From positions 1 to 45,103 of the forward strand of contig QQUN01000043.1 in assembly GCA_008501585.1 (NCBI GenBank): DNA of 45,103 nucleotides, written 5' to 3'. The position numbers and the translations under genes were made by a program. The notes below the pieces were generated by a model, which saw only the letters and a list, made by a program, of their open reading frames with translations, did not search any database and was not told where the DNA came from. Of the stretch, positions 1-7,774 are shown piece after piece; position 1 is the stretch's first letter; each line of letters opens with the position of its first letter. This DNA is from Pseudomonadota bacterium. Lineage in GTDB: Bacteria; Pseudomonadota; Gammaproteobacteria; Burkholderiales; Rhodocyclaceae.

Positions 1-90
1 CCACTGGCTCCGGCACTGGCCAACGCCCTGTGCGCCGCCAGCGGCAAGCGCATCCGCCGCCTGCCGATCGGCGACCAGCTCAAGGCGTAA
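1..90 (+). CDS. 3' end of molybdopterin-binding hydroxylase large subunit (partial)
   Basis: The window opens inside a gene. Frame 1 reads 29 codons, PLAPALANALCAASGKRIRRLP and a short tail, to a TAA at 88-90. The stretch PxLAxALANAL-AxxGKRxRRLP is typical of the C-terminus of xanthine dehydrogenase/isoquinoline 1-oxidoreductase-type molybdopterin subunits, which hydroxylate aldehydes or N-heterocycles using Mo-cytosine-dinucleotide. The next two genes, xdhC and a MocA-like cytidylyltransferase, are maturation factors for that enzyme class, which supports the call. The substrate cannot be judged from 29 residues. Confidence 0.7.
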   Translation, partial: PLAPALANALCAASGKRIRRLPIGDQLKA

Positions 91-95
91 GCGCC

Positions 96-1118
96 ATGGA
101 CAGCCTCGATCTGGACGTACTCACCCGCGCGCGCGACTGGCTCGCCGATGGCCGGCGGGTGATGCTCGCCACGGTGGTGCGCACCTGGGGCTCCTCGCCG
201 CGCCCGCCCGGCGCCCTGCTGGCCCTGCGCGACGACGGCCATGCCGTGGGCTCGGTGTCCGGCGGCTGCATCGAGGACGACCTCATCCGCCGCCTCGCCG
301 CCGAGGGCCTGCCGACGCAGCCGCAGGTCGTGAGCTACGGCGTTGGCGCCGAAGAGGCGCGCCGCTTCGGCCTGCCCTGCGGCGGCACCATGGAACTGGT
401 GCTCGAATCGCTCGACCGGGCCGCCCCGCTCGATACCCTGCTCGACCGGCTTGCCGCCGGCGAGCTGGTCGAACGCCGGCTCACGCTCTCGACGGGCGCG
501 GTGCAGCTCGCCCCCGCGCATCCCGAGCAAGGCCCGAGCTTCGACGGGCGCACGCTGGTGAGCGTGTTCGGGCCGCGCTACCGGCTGCTGCTGATCGGCG
601 CCGGCCAGCTCTCGGCGATTCTCGCGCGCATGGCGCTGGCGCTCGACTTCGCGGTCACGGTGTGCGACCCGCGCGAAGAATGGTCCGAGGAATGGGCGGT
701 GCCGGGCACCACGCTCAGCCGCGAGATGCCCGACGACCTGGTCATCGCCATGCGCCCCGACGCGCGCATGGCGGTGGTCGCCCTGACCCACGACCCCAAG
801 CTCGACGACCTCGCGCTGATGGAAGCGCTGCGCACGCCCGCCTTCTATGTGGCGGCCCTCGGCTCGCGCCGCAACAACGCGGTACGCCGCGAACGGCTGC
901 GCGAATTCGATCTCGACGAAGCCCAGGTCGCCGCCCTGCGCGGCCCGGCCGGCCTCTACATCGGCAGCCGCACGCCGGCCGAGATCGCCGTGTCGATCGC
1001 CGCCGAACTGGTGGCGGTCAAGAACGGCGTGGCGCCCGAGCGCGTGCTGCCGGTGGCCGAGGCCAAGGCCGCGCTGGAAGTGGCCGCCGATACGCTGTCG
1101 GCCTGCCGCAGCGGATGA
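96..1118 (+). CDS. xdhC: XdhC/CoxI family molybdenum hydroxylase maturation factor
   Basis: This is a 340-residue XdhC/CoxI protein, which in characterised members binds Mo cofactor, promotes its sulfuration and hands it to xanthine dehydrogenase-type enzymes in the cytoplasm. The N-terminal domain carries GSSPRPPG (about residues 32-39) and SGGCIEDDL (about 55-63). A Rossmann-type domain begins with LLLIGAGQLS near residue 164. An upstream in-frame start at 30 would overlap the preceding hydroxylase gene, so the ATG at 96, five bases after that gene's stop, is preferred. Its TGA overlaps the ATG of the MocA-like gene (ATGA), so the three genes form one operon. Confidence 0.9.
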   Translation: MDSLDLDVLTRARDWLADGRRVMLATVVRTWGSSPRPPGALLALRDDGHAVGSVSGGCIEDDLIRRLAAEGLPTQPQVVSYGVGAEEARRFGLPCGGTMELVLESLDRAAPLDTLLDRLAAGELVERRLTLSTGAVQLAPAHPEQGPSFDGRTLVSVFGPRYRLLLIGAGQLSAILARMALALDFAVTVCDPREEWSEEWAVPGTTLSREMPDDLVIAMRPDARMAVVALTHDPKLDDLALMEALRTPAFYVAALGSRRNNAVRRERLREFDLDEAQVAALRGPAGLYIGSRTPAEIAVSIAAELVAVKNGVAPERVLPVAEAKAALEVAADTLSACRSG

Positions 1119-1699
1119 GCCCGCAAGGCATCCTGCTCGCCGCCGGTTACGGCCGGCGCTTCGACCCCGACGGCCGACAGGACAAACTCCTCGCCCCGCT
1201 CGCCGACGGCCGCCCGGTGCTGTGGCACAGCGCCCGCGCGCTGGCCGACGCCCTGCCCGGCAGCCTCGCCGTGATCCGCCCCGACCAGCCCGAACGCGCC
1301 CGCTGGCTGCACGAGGCCGGCTGCCGCGTGCTCGAAACCCCAACCGCCGAGGCCGGCATGGGCCACGCCCTGGCCGCCGCCGTGACCGCCAGCGCCGAGG
1401 CCGACGGCTGGGTCGTGGCCCTGGCCGACATGCCCTGGCTCCCCGCCGCCGCCATCCGCGCCGTGGCCGCCCACCTCACCACCCCGAGCACCATCGCCGC
1501 CCCCCGCCACGCCGGCCAACGCGGTCACCCGGTCGGCTTCGGCAGGGCATGGCGCGACCGGCTGCAGACGCTCACCGGCGACCACGGCGCCCGCGCGATC
1601 CTGGCGGCGACCACCGTGAGCCTGTTCGACTGGGATGACGCGGGCGTGCTGCGCGATGTCGACACGCAGGACGACCTGGTCGAGCGCGGTACCATCTGA
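1115..1699 (+). CDS. MocA/MobA-like molybdenum cofactor nucleotidyltransferase
   Basis: This 194-residue NTP-transferase-fold protein begins with the nucleotide-binding signature LLAAGYGRRFDPDG (residues 7-20), followed by DKLLAPL. LADMPWL near residue 105 supplies the metal-binding Asp. This pattern fits MocA, which transfers CMP from CTP to Mo-molybdopterin to make the cytosine dinucleotide cofactor of xanthine-oxidase-family enzymes. A MobA-type GTP enzyme is less likely beside xdhC. The start overlaps the xdhC stop by four bases, so translation is probably coupled. No clear terminator follows. Confidence 0.85.
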   Translation: MSPQGILLAAGYGRRFDPDGRQDKLLAPLADGRPVLWHSARALADALPGSLAVIRPDQPERARWLHEAGCRVLETPTAEAGMGHALAAAVTASAEADGWVVALADMPWLPAAAIRAVAAHLTTPSTIAAPRHAGQRGHPVGFGRAWRDRLQTLTGDHGARAILAATTVSLFDWDDAGVLRDVDTQDDLVERGTI

Positions 1700-1765
1700 C
1701 CGACTGCGGCAGGCCGCGTTGGCGGTCTGACCGGGCATAACCACCAGTGCATCGAGAGGCGTGCA

Positions 1766-2236
1766 GTGAAATTGAAGCGGGTCCGGCTGAGCGAGGTCAG
1801 CGTGTCCGACCTCGTCGCGCTCCACAACACCCCGGGCGTTCTGCGCCATATGCCATTGGCCGGCGCCGTGTTCGACGAGGCGGTCTGCCGGCAATGGGTC
1901 CAAGCCAAGGAAGCGCAGTGGACCACGCACGGTTATGGCCCGTGGGGTCTGCTCATCGACGACGCGTTCGCCGGGTGGGGCGGCTTTCAGTGTGAACAGG
2001 GCGACGCGGATTTTGCGCTGGTGCTGTCGCCTGCTTACTGGGGCTATGGCCGGCCCATCTTCCAGTATTTCATTCGGCTGGCCTTTGACGAGATGGGCCT
2101 TGCGTCGATCACCGCCTTGCTCCCACCGAGCCGCGGCCCCGCCAGCGGCTTGCGCCGCCTGGGGTTTGAACCCGATGGCTCGGTGCGGATCGACGGGGCG
2201 ATGTTTTGCCGCTACCGGCTGCGGGCACCGGGTTGA
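1766..2236 (+). CDS. GNAT-like N-acetyltransferase domain protein
   Basis: A 156-residue protein resembling the RimJ/RimL-type GNAT acetyltransferases. It has an N-terminal LHNTPGVLRHMP segment, a central strand FALVLSPAYWGYGRPIF in the acetyl-CoA-loop position, and a C-terminal GLRRLGFEPDG segment typical of the last GNAT helix and strand. The pyrophosphate loop is degenerate (WGYGRP), so activity is uncertain and the substrate unknown. The start is a GTG at 1766 with a GAGAGG ribosome site at 1754-1759. It lies 66 bases after the MocA-like gene and may be a separate unit. Confidence 0.65.
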   Translation: MKLKRVRLSEVSVSDLVALHNTPGVLRHMPLAGAVFDEAVCRQWVQAKEAQWTTHGYGPWGLLIDDAFAGWGGFQCEQGDADFALVLSPAYWGYGRPIFQYFIRLAFDEMGLASITALLPPSRGPASGLRRLGFEPDGSVRIDGAMFCRYRLRAPG

Positions 2237-2412
2237 TCGGAACACCCCGCGGTGAGCGGGCGCACGCTTACATCAGGGAAGACCGATGGCAGTCGGCGGG
2301 ACGAAGCGGATGATCGTCAGCGCCACAAACATCGCCACGATGCAATGAAGCCGGTCACCGCGGCGAGGAAATGCTGGGCTGGGCTGCACGCCGGGAACGC
2401 GCAGTGCGGCAC

Positions 2413-3612
2413 TCACGCCTGACAACGCATCACCGCCGCCTCCATCGCGGGGCTCAACCGGGCGGGCGTGCATCGATGCAGGCGGGCCGAACGGCATCCA
2501 TTGAAAGCCATGAACGACGAGAGCGCGGTGGAAAAAGCGTGTGCAAAATCGTCGATCCGCGACAGCCCGGGTTCGAGCACGAGATGCTGCACATGGAGCA
2601 CCGAAGCGCGACGCTCGGCCTTGCAGTCCATCCGCGCGACAAGGGCGCCGCCCCACAGGACGGGGAGCGAGAAATAGCCATGCTGGCGCTTTGCTGCCGG
2701 CACGTAGCACTCCAGCAGGTAGTCAAAATCAAACAGCGCCCGCATGCGCTTTCGCTGAATCAGGAGGTTGTCGAAGGGCGAGAGGATGCTGAGCCGGCTG
2801 CGGCGCAAGGGCTTGCTCAACAGCGCCAGCGAGGCCGGCAAGGCGTAGTAACGGTGTTGGCCGACATGCACCGGCACCACCTCGCCGCACGACGCCATGT
2901 CGTTCAACACCGCGCTCACACGCGGTTTCATGTTGTTCTGCAAATAGCAGATTTCCGCCGCCTGCCCTAGCCCGTTGGCGTGCAGATAGCGCGTGATCAA
3001 AAAGCGGGCGTGCTCTTCCGGCGTGGGCAGACGGGTGTCAATGCCCTCGGGCAACACCCGCTCCGTCAGGTCATAGACCTTGTGAAAACTGACCCGCTGC
3101 GGCAGCATCAGCTCGCCCTGCATGAACAGGTATTCGAGTGCACGCTTGGCCGGCTTGCTCTTCCACTCGCCGAGCCTGCCGCCGGTGTCCTCGAAGTCCT
3201 TCGCCATCAACGGCCCTTCAGCCGCGATGCGTTTCAGCACTGCCTGCATCAGCGGCGCATCCGGGGTGTACCAGTAGCGCTGCGCCCCGCTGGCAATGGC
3301 GTGCTTGCGCGGCAGGCTGAACCGGTAGTCTTGCATCGGCAGATAGGCTGCGGCATGCGACCAGTATTCGAAGACCTGCTTATCGGCCACCAGCCGGTCG
3401 AGATGCGACGCGGCATAGCGTGGATTGCGGCTCCACAGCGTGTGGTGATGGGCTCGCTGAACGGCCGAAATGGTGTCGATCTGGATGTAGCCCAGATGCT
3501 CGATGGCCGACAGGGTCGCGGCCAGGGGCGAGCCCACCGGCTTGCCCGGTGGCAGCCGCTGGGACAACAACACCAGCTTTTGGGCGTCTTTAATCGAGAG
3601 GGTGTCGGTCAT
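2413..3612 (-). CDS. AlkX/YcaQ-type winged-helix DNA glycosylase
   Basis: This 399-residue protein belongs to the HTH_42 (winged helix DNA-binding) superfamily that includes E. coli YcaQ/AlkX, a glycosylase that unhooks nitrogen-mustard-type DNA interstrand crosslinks and excises alkylated bases. The QxD motif of the YcaQ subgroup is visible as Q44-I45-D46 in GYIQIDTISAVQRAHHH; the AlkZ subgroup has QxQ there. The SPFDNLLIQRKR segment typical of the family lies in the C-terminal half, and the length is near that of E. coli YcaQ (about 410). The gene is monocistronic on the minus strand. The Shine-Dalgarno at the ATG is weak. Confidence 0.85.
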   Translation of the reverse strand: MTDTLSIKDAQKLVLLSQRLPPGKPVGSPLAATLSAIEHLGYIQIDTISAVQRAHHHTLWSRNPRYAASHLDRLVADKQVFEYWSHAAAYLPMQDYRFSLPRKHAIASGAQRYWYTPDAPLMQAVLKRIAAEGPLMAKDFEDTGGRLGEWKSKPAKRALEYLFMQGELMLPQRVSFHKVYDLTERVLPEGIDTRLPTPEEHARFLITRYLHANGLGQAAEICYLQNNMKPRVSAVLNDMASCGEVVPVHVGQHRYYALPASLALLSKPLRRSRLSILSPFDNLLIQRKRMRALFDFDYLLECYVPAAKRQHGYFSLPVLWGGALVARMDCKAERRASVLHVQHLVLEPGLSRIDDFAHAFSTALSSFMAFNGCRSARLHRCTPARLSPAMEAAVMRCQA

Positions 3613-3654
3613 GGTGTTGAGGCCGTCGGGGCGCAGGCCCTCGGTCGCAACAGC

Positions 3655-3981
3655 TTAACTCGACAGCGCGACCACAGCCGCGCCCGCGGCCTTCCAGGCC
3701 GCGATACCGCCCGCCAGATAGCGCGCGTCGACACCCATCGCCCGCAACGCCGCGGCCAGCCCCTGGCTGAGCTCATGTCCGTGAGCACAATAGAGCACGA
3801 CGAGAGCGTCGTTCGGAACGGCGTCTTTCCAGTTCAGCCACAGCGCCGGGTCTTGCCAGCGACCGCCGGCAATCTCGGTGCCATCGGCCTGCCGGGCGGC
3901 GAGGCGGCGCACATCGATGAGGGTGTGGGCGAGTCCGCCGCGCTGCCACAGCGCAAGTTCGGCGGGCGTGATGTGGCTCAT
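3655..3981 (-). CDS. Rhodanese-like protein of the chromate operon
   Basis: A 108-residue single-domain rhodanese. It shows LIDVRR near residue 21, then the active loop YCAHGHELSQG with catalytic C65, and ends in YLAGGIAAWKAAG, the usual rhodanese C-terminal strand. Rhodaneses move sulfane sulfur from thiosulfate or persulfides to thiols or cyanide. It is the last gene of chrB-chrA-rhodanese, nine bases after the chrA stop, with an AGGAG ribosome site. A role in handling sulfur or redox stress during chromate exposure is inferred from position only. Without a signal peptide it should be cytoplasmic. Confidence 0.85.
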   Translation of the reverse strand: MSHITPAELALWQRGGLAHTLIDVRRLAARQADGTEIAGGRWQDPALWLNWKDAVPNDALVVLYCAHGHELSQGLAAALRAMGVDARYLAGGIAAWKAAGAAVVALSS

Positions 3982-3990
3982 GGTGGTCTC

Positions 3991-5349
3991 CTATCGGAAC
4001 AGCGACAGCGCCAGGCCGATCACCGCGCAGGCGGCGATGACCGGAATCACCCCGGCCTTGAAGCGCAGCAAGGCCACCGCCGCCCCCAGGGCGATGAGCG
4101 CCGACACGGCGTCGAAGCGCCCGTCCAGCCCCTCGGGCCACAGCACGTGGTAGCCGAAGAACAGCGCCAGGTTGAGCACCACGCCCACCACTGCCGCGGT
4201 GATGGCGGTGAGCGGTGCGGTGAGGCGGATCTCGCCATGGGTGGATTCGACCAGCGGGCCGCCCGCCAGAATGAAGAGGAAGGACGGCAGGAAGGTGAAC
4301 CAGGTCACCAGGCAGGCCGCCACCGCGCCGGCCAGAAAGAGCGACTCCGGCCCGTAGAAGGCTTTGACATAGCCGCCGACGAAACCGGCGAAGGCGACGA
4401 CCATGATCAGCGGGCCGGGCGTGGTCTCGCCCAACGCGAGGCCGTCGATCATCTGCGTGGGGGTGAGCCAGCCGTAGTGGCCGACTGCGCCCTGATACAC
4501 ATAGGGCAGCACGGCGTAGGCGCCGCCAAAGGTGAGCAAGGCGGCCTTGGTGAAGAACCAGCCCATCTGGGTGAGCGTGTGATCCCAGCCGAGGCCGGCG
4601 GTGAGCAAGCCCATGGGCACGATCCACAGCGTCGCCCCGATGGCGAACACGCCAAGCAGACGCGACCAGGCGAAGCGCGCATGCGCCGGCGTGGGGGTGT
4701 CGTCGTCGATCAGCGCGCGGCCAAAGCCCTCGCCCACCTTGCTGTGGCCGCCGCCCGCCGCGAAGTACCGTGGCGCGATCCGCCCGCCGACGTAACCGAT
4801 CAGCGCCGCCCCCAGCACGATGGCGGGGAATGGCACGTTGAGCGCGAAGATGGCCACGAAGGACGCGCCGGCAATGCCCCACAGCACATTGTTCTTGAGC
4901 GCCCGCGAGCCGATGCGGTGTGCCGCCTGCAGCACGATGGCCGTCACCGCCGGCTTGATGCCGTAAAACAGGCCGGACACCAGCGGCACATCGCCAAAGG
5001 CGATATACACCCACGACAGCCCGATGAGGATGAGTAAGGAGGGCAGCACGAACAAGCCGCCGGCGACGATGCCGCCCCAGCTGCGGTGCATCAGCCAGCC
5101 GATATAGGTGGCGAGCTGTTGCGCCTCGGGGCCGGGCAGCACCATGCAGTAATTGAGCGCGTGCAGAAAGCGCCGCTCCGACAGCCAGCGCCGACGCTCG
5201 ACCAGCTCCTGGTGCATGATCGCGATCTGCCCCGCCGGGCCGCCAAAGCTGATGAAACCGAGCTTGAGCCAGAACAGCACGGCCTCGCGGAAGCTGACCG
5301 CGGCAGGCGGGGCGTCGCCGGCCTCGCGGGCGGTTTTGGGGGTGTTCAT
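3991..5349 (-). CDS. chrA: Chromate transporter ChrA (CHR family)
   Basis: A 452-residue inner-membrane protein of the long, two-domain CHR family, which expels chromate from the cytoplasm. The N-terminal half carries FGGPAGQIAIMHQELV and the PGPEAQQLATYIGW loop. The C-terminal half repeats the pattern as TFGGAYAVLPYVYQG and LALGETTPGPLIMV. About ten to twelve hydrophobic segments are visible. The ATG overlaps the chrB stop by four bases, so the two are translationally coupled. The duplicated CHR halves, length and neighbours agree with chromate-resistance ChrA proteins. Sulfate or another oxyanion as substrate is possible but less likely beside chrB. Confidence 0.93.
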   Translation of the reverse strand: MNTPKTAREAGDAPPAAVSFREAVLFWLKLGFISFGGPAGQIAIMHQELVERRRWLSERRFLHALNYCMVLPGPEAQQLATYIGWLMHRSWGGIVAGGLFVLPSLLILIGLSWVYIAFGDVPLVSGLFYGIKPAVTAIVLQAAHRIGSRALKNNVLWGIAGASFVAIFALNVPFPAIVLGAALIGYVGGRIAPRYFAAGGGHSKVGEGFGRALIDDDTPTPAHARFAWSRLLGVFAIGATLWIVPMGLLTAGLGWDHTLTQMGWFFTKAALLTFGGAYAVLPYVYQGAVGHYGWLTPTQMIDGLALGETTPGPLIMVVAFAGFVGGYVKAFYGPESLFLAGAVAACLVTWFTFLPSFLFILAGGPLVESTHGEIRLTAPLTAITAAVVGVVLNLALFFGYHVLWPEGLDGRFDAVSALIALGAAVALLRFKAGVIPVIAACAVIGLALSLFR

Positions 5350-6284
5350 GTCGTGGCTCCGGCATCGAAGCGCGCCAGCAAGGCATCGAACACCGCGCTG
5401 GCCGCGCTCAACAAGGCGTCGTCATCGGCCATCGAATCGCGCAGGCCGGCCAGCACGCTCTCCACCCCCACCGCTTCGGGCGGCTGGACGCCGCCGACGT
5501 CGAGGTAGTGCACCAGCCTGCCCAGACGCGCCAGCGCGGGTTGCACCAGGCCGAAGCTCGCCATCAACACTTCAACACTCACCCGCCCACCCACATGGCT
5601 GAAGCGCGCGCCGTCGAAGTCGAAGCCGAGTGCGTCAGCCGGGCAGTCGGCCGGCGTAGCCAGCCACACGATGCGCGCCGCCGGGTCGATGAAGCGACGG
5701 ATCAGCCACGCGCAGGCGAGGCGGTCCACCCACGGCCGCCGACGCGTCGCCCAGGTGCGGCCCTGGAAGTCGGCCGGGTCCAACACATCGATCTGCCCGG
5801 CGATCGCGTGTGGCTCATCGGGCGACAGCACACGGGCAGTGTCTTGTTCCAGCGCCTGCAAGGCCGATTCGACCTGCTGCTGCGCCGCGCCGGCGAAGAA
5901 GTCGATGGCAACGATCTGCGCGAGGCTTCTGCGCAGCTTGCGCGCCTGCTTGACCACCGCCGCCACCGTATCGGCCGACAAGCCCTCACGCGCGGCAGCG
6001 ACCCCGGCCAGCAGCGCGGCGTAGTCATCGCCCCGGTCGAACAAGGCGGCAAAGTCGGCATCGTCCGGCGCGGCCACCTGCAGCACGTAGGCACTGCCGC
6101 CGCCGTCGCGTACATCGGCGGCCACGTTTTCGAGCAGCTCGGCGCGGGCAGCCCCCTGCGGCATGAGGTAGACACCGTCACGCAACACCGCTGCGCCAGA
6201 GTGCTTGAGTGCGCGCCACGCGCGCATGCGCACCGTGGCGTTTTCGGTGGGCAGGGTGAGGACGAGGGCAAGCCAAGGAGTCAT
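5346..6284 (-). CDS. chrB: Chromate resistance protein ChrB
   Basis: A 312-residue ChrB protein. The N-terminal domain reads WLALVLTLPTENATVRMRAWRALK-SGAAVLRDGVYLMP. The C-terminal ChrB domain contains WVDRLACAWLIRRFIDP, FDFDGARFSHVGG and SFGL. ChrB is required for chromate-induced expression of chrA in studied systems and is thought to sense chromate. The chosen ATG at 6284 removes a 33-residue extension that would run through the upstream AT-rich region. A palindrome at 6311-6325 lies 27-41 bases upstream and may be its operator. It is the first gene of chrB-chrA-rhodanese. Confidence 0.9.
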   Translation of the reverse strand: MTPWLALVLTLPTENATVRMRAWRALKHSGAAVLRDGVYLMPQGAARAELLENVAADVRDGGGSAYVLQVAAPDDADFAALFDRGDDYAALLAGVAAAREGLSADTVAAVVKQARKLRRSLAQIVAIDFFAGAAQQQVESALQALEQDTARVLSPDEPHAIAGQIDVLDPADFQGRTWATRRRPWVDRLACAWLIRRFIDPAARIVWLATPADCPADALGFDFDGARFSHVGGRVSVEVLMASFGLVQPALARLGRLVHYLDVGGVQPPEAVGVESVLAGLRDSMADDDALLSAASAVFDALLARFDAGATT

Positions 6285-6310
6285 GCAACAAACTCTACAA
6301 CTTCGTAGCG

Positions 6311-6325
6311 TACATTGCATATGTA
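6311..6325. promoter_or_regulatory. Palindrome upstream of chrB, candidate operator
   Basis: TACAT-N5-ATGTA, a perfect 5-bp inverted repeat in an AT-rich stretch 27 bases upstream of the chrB ATG. Its position in a promoter region suggests an operator, possibly for ChrB itself. No family consensus was available to compare. Confidence 0.35.
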
Positions 6326-6341
6326 TTTTTATCGCGCCACC

Positions 6342-6367
6342 CAAACAAAACGGCCCCGCAGGGCCGT
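6342..6367 (-). terminator. Rho-independent terminator of amt
   Basis: On the minus strand a 7-bp GC-rich stem (ACGGCCC/GGGCCGT, loop TGCG) is followed by TTTTGTTT. It begins 26 bases after the amt stop and separates amt from the chromate operon. Confidence 0.85.
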
Positions 6368-6392
6368 CGTGCTGACATGACACCGGGCACGC

Positions 6393-7595
6393 TTACCAGC
6401 TGGCGTCCCGATCCGGCGTGGCCGAAATCTTGTGGATGGTGAGGTCGGCGCCTTCGTACTCTTCTTCGGCGTCCAGGCGCAGGCGGGTGACTGTCTTGAT
6501 GCCGCCATACACCAGCAGGCCACCGGCAAAGGCAAAGGCCACCCCGGCCACGGTGCCGACGAGCTGGCTCATGAAACTGACGCCGCCCATGCCGCCGAGC
6601 GCGGGCGAACCGAAGATGCCGGCGGCAATGCCGCCCCAGGCACCGCACAGGCCGTGCAGCGGCCACACGCCGAGCACATCGTCGATCTTCCAGCGGTTCT
6701 GGGTGAGGGTGAAGAGCTGGACGAAGAGCACACCGGCCACCACGCCGACTGCCAGCGCACCAATCGGGTGCATCAGGTCGGAGCCGGCACACACCGCCAC
6801 CAGACCGGCGAGCGGGCCGTTGTGCACAAAACCCGGGTCGTTCTTGCCCATCACCAGCGCGGCGAGCGTGCCGCCGACCATGGCCATGAGCGAGTTGACC
6901 GCGACCAGCCCGCTGATGCCCTCGACCGTTTGTGCGCTCATCACGTTAAAGCCAAACCAGCCCACGGTGAGGATCCACGCCCCCAGCGCCAGGAAGGGAA
7001 TGCTGGAGGGCGGGTGGGCGGCAATCGCGCCCGACTTGTTGTAACGGCCGTGGCGCGCACCGAGCAGCAGCACGGCCGCCAGCGCAATCCAGCCACCGAC
7101 GGCATGCACCACGACGCTGCCGGCAAAGTCATGGAAGGTGGCGCCGAACGTGGCCTCCAGCCAGCCCTGGAAGCCGAAGTTGCTGTTCCAGATCAGGCCT
7201 TCGAAGAAGGGATAGACCAGACCGACCAGCAACGCGGTGGCGGCCAGCTGGGGGTAGAAGCGCGCGCGCTCGGCGATGCCGCCGGAGATGATCGCCGGAA
7301 TGGCGGCGGCGAAAGTGAGCAGGAAGAAGAACTTCACCAGGTCGTAGCCACTGCGCGCGGCCAGCACATCGGCGCCCTGGAAGAAGCTGACACCATAGGC
7401 GACGGCGTAGCCGACAAAGAAGTAGGCAATGGTCGACACGCTGAAGTCGACCAGGATCTTGACCAGCGCATTGACCTGGTTCTTGCGGCGAACGGTGCCG
7501 ACTTCGAGAAACGCGAAGCCCGCGTGCATGGCCAGCACCATGATGGCGCCCAACAGCACGAAGAGGACGTCACTGGATGTCTTGAACTGCTCCAT
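6393..7595 (-). CDS. amt: Ammonium transporter Amt
   Basis: A 400-residue ammonium transporter of the Amt/MEP/Rh family with about 11 membrane segments. The N-terminus MEQFKTSSDVLFVLLGAIMV leads into AFLEVGTVRRKNQVN. HDFAGSVVVHAVGG contains the first conserved pore His, and DLMHPIGALAVG lies in the second half. There is no cleavable signal peptide. The ATG at 7595 follows AAGGAG at 7-base spacing; a TTG further upstream lies before that ribosome site. The acidic cytoplasmic tail (LDAEEEYEGADLTIHKIS) resembles GlnK-regulated Amt tails, but no glnK is adjacent. A sigma-54 promoter and NtrC site upstream indicate induction under nitrogen limitation. Confidence 0.95.
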   Translation of the reverse strand: MEQFKTSSDVLFVLLGAIMVLAMHAGFAFLEVGTVRRKNQVNALVKILVDFSVSTIAYFFVGYAVAYGVSFFQGADVLAARSGYDLVKFFFLLTFAAAIPAIISGGIAERARFYPQLAATALLVGLVYPFFEGLIWNSNFGFQGWLEATFGATFHDFAGSVVVHAVGGWIALAAVLLLGARHGRYNKSGAIAAHPPSSIPFLALGAWILTVGWFGFNVMSAQTVEGISGLVAVNSLMAMVGGTLAALVMGKNDPGFVHNGPLAGLVAVCAGSDLMHPIGALAVGVVAGVLFVQLFTLTQNRWKIDDVLGVWPLHGLCGAWGGIAAGIFGSPALGGMGGVSFMSQLVGTVAGVAFAFAGGLLVYGGIKTVTRLRLDAEEEYEGADLTIHKISATPDRDASW

Positions 7596-7629
7596 GTAAA
7601 TGCTCCTTTTGCACAATGGCGGAGCATTT

Positions 7630-7646
7630 AGCAGATCACGTGCCAG
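7630..7646 (-). promoter_or_regulatory. Sigma-54 promoter of amt
   Basis: The minus strand reads CTGGCACGTGATCTGCT. The -24 GG (7644-7643) and the -12 GC (7632-7631) are separated by ten bases, matching the TGGCAC-N5-TTGC consensus closely. It lies 35-51 bases upstream of the amt ATG. Confidence 0.85.
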
Positions 7647-7708
7647 GCTGCAGATGCTTTTATTTCAACAACTTACAAATGCACGCCCCAAAGCGGCGCA
7701 TCCAGAAG

Positions 7709-7723
7709 GCACCAGCAAGGTGC
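7709..7723 (-). promoter_or_regulatory. NtrC-binding site upstream of amt
   Basis: The minus strand reads GCACC-TTGCT-GGTGC, a perfect copy of the NtrC palindrome GCACC-N5-GGTGC. Its centre is about 95 bp upstream of the start point predicted from the sigma-54 promoter, a normal enhancer distance. Confidence 0.85.
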
Positions 7724-7774
7724 ATTCCGCTGCCTCCTTGGCCCCATGAGCGTGCATCCGGCGGCGCCGATGCG

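Noticed and set aside
956-2245. Long minus-strand reading frame opposite xdhC, the MocA-like gene and the GNAT gene
   Set aside because: It is a shadow of the three plus-strand genes: low-complexity Gly/Ala/Arg sequence with no recognisable domain.
2980-5037. 685-codon plus-strand frame opposite the glycosylase, rhodanese and chrA
   Set aside because: It is rich in Arg, Gln, His and Gly, has no domain, and spans three well-supported minus-strand genes.
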